NCBI RefSeq assembly: GCF_947495565.1 | Contig: NZ_CANLZM010000001.1 | Coordinates: forward strand, 310,001-374,000 | Source: an uncultured Pontibacter sp. | GTDB taxonomy: Bacteria > Bacteroidota > Bacteroidia > Cytophagales > Hymenobacteraceae | Reading direction: 5' to 3' | Length of the DNA stretch: 64,000 bases | Part shown: piece after piece, positions 63,835-64,000 of the stretch | How positions within the stretch are numbered: the stretch's first letter is position 1 | Layout: every line of letters starts with the position of its first letter | Made by a program: the position numbers and the translations under genes | Notes under the pieces: model-generated | Told to the model about the DNA's origin: nothing | Databases searched by the model: none | Seen by the model: only the letters and a program-made list of their open reading frames with translations

Positions 63835-64000
63835 CAAGTATAAATCTGTAAATGAAATCAGGAAATGAAGCGGGAGATTACTTACAGAACGGGCGGCGCG
63901 CGCAGGGATTTGGTAGCTACGACAGCTGATGGTATGGGAGAGAAGCTATAATTTATCTTTGTAGGAGCGACCTGCAGCAGTGACCATAATACATGTGTCA
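63835..64000. other. Right-end intergenic region upstream of the TonB-dependent receptor
   Basis: About 165 bases. A heptamer copy lies at 63837-63843. An exact TATCTTTG box (63954-63961) reads rightward and may belong to a gene outside the window. I see no known riboswitch or RNA fold. Confidence 0.4.

Noticed and set aside
63838..64000. Possible riboswitch leader of the TonB-dependent receptor
   Set aside because: No conserved core of TPP, cobalamin, FMN or other known classes could be found; only 160 bases are visible.

Overview
The window looks like chromosomal DNA of a free-living aerobic Bacteroidota, most plausibly a Hymenobacteraceae member close to Pontibacter; the genus is inferred, not proven. 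The evidence is a SusC/SusD/SusE locus with a FecR anti-sigma factor, a type IX secretion C-terminal tail on a secreted amylase, TAnnTTTG-type -7 boxes, little Shine-Dalgarno signal, and protein families typical of that order. No rRNA, tRNA, CRISPR array, insertion sequence, prophage or recognisable defence island was seen.

Layout. 1-6.4 kb: a truncated queuosine-precursor transporter, RNase Z, a STAS protein, PurC, an SDR/DUF2867 protein and a divergent fungal-type cytosine deaminase. 4.9-9.5 kb: a glyoxylate-shunt locus, with malate synthase and isocitrate lyase divergent from a RamB/ScfR-like regulator and a palindrome in the shared promoter region. 9.6-16.7 kb: a CNNM-type transporter, HMG-CoA lyase with a LutA-like Fe-S protein, a beta-barrel protein, the TIGR02587/TIGR02588 membrane pair, and a ferredoxin with its NAD(P)H reductase. 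17.4-19.0 kb: two adjacent genes for disordered Gly/Ser/Tyr/Asn-rich proteins after a 0.7 kb gene-free stretch. 19.1-36.6 kb: housekeeping and transport genes (pirin, an HMA-AraC fusion regulator, ammonium channel, subtilase, patatin-barrel protein, sugar porter plus aldose epimerase, an unpaired ECF sigma factor, MscS channel, M1 peptidase, GNAT, old yellow enzyme, FUSC protein). 36.8-41.4 kb: two histidine kinase/response regulator pairs that look duplicated. 41.7-51.9 kb: a starch or malto-oligosaccharide utilisation locus (GH13, FecR, SusC, SusD, SusE). 52-55.6 kb: M28 peptidase, alpha/beta hydrolase and a small membrane protein. 56.0-63.8 kb: a leftward gene train of TonB-dependent receptor, lipoprotein solute-binding protein, two permeases, ATPase and a radical SAM protein. 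It resembles a YnjBCD-type importer joined to its own outer-membrane receptor and a dedicated enzyme; the substrate is unknown.

Two signals are not explained by genes. First, the heptamer AAGTATA (and AAGTATG) is scattered on both strands, inside and between genes, far above chance, sometimes as palindromes, tandem copies or hairpin arms. Second, REP-like hairpins with CAAGC/GCTTG stems occur at both 55.9 kb and 60.5-60.7 kb, the second set inside the uptake gene train next to five degenerate 8-base repeats. The radical SAM/ABC/TonB train and the heptamer are the best candidates for something undescribed.
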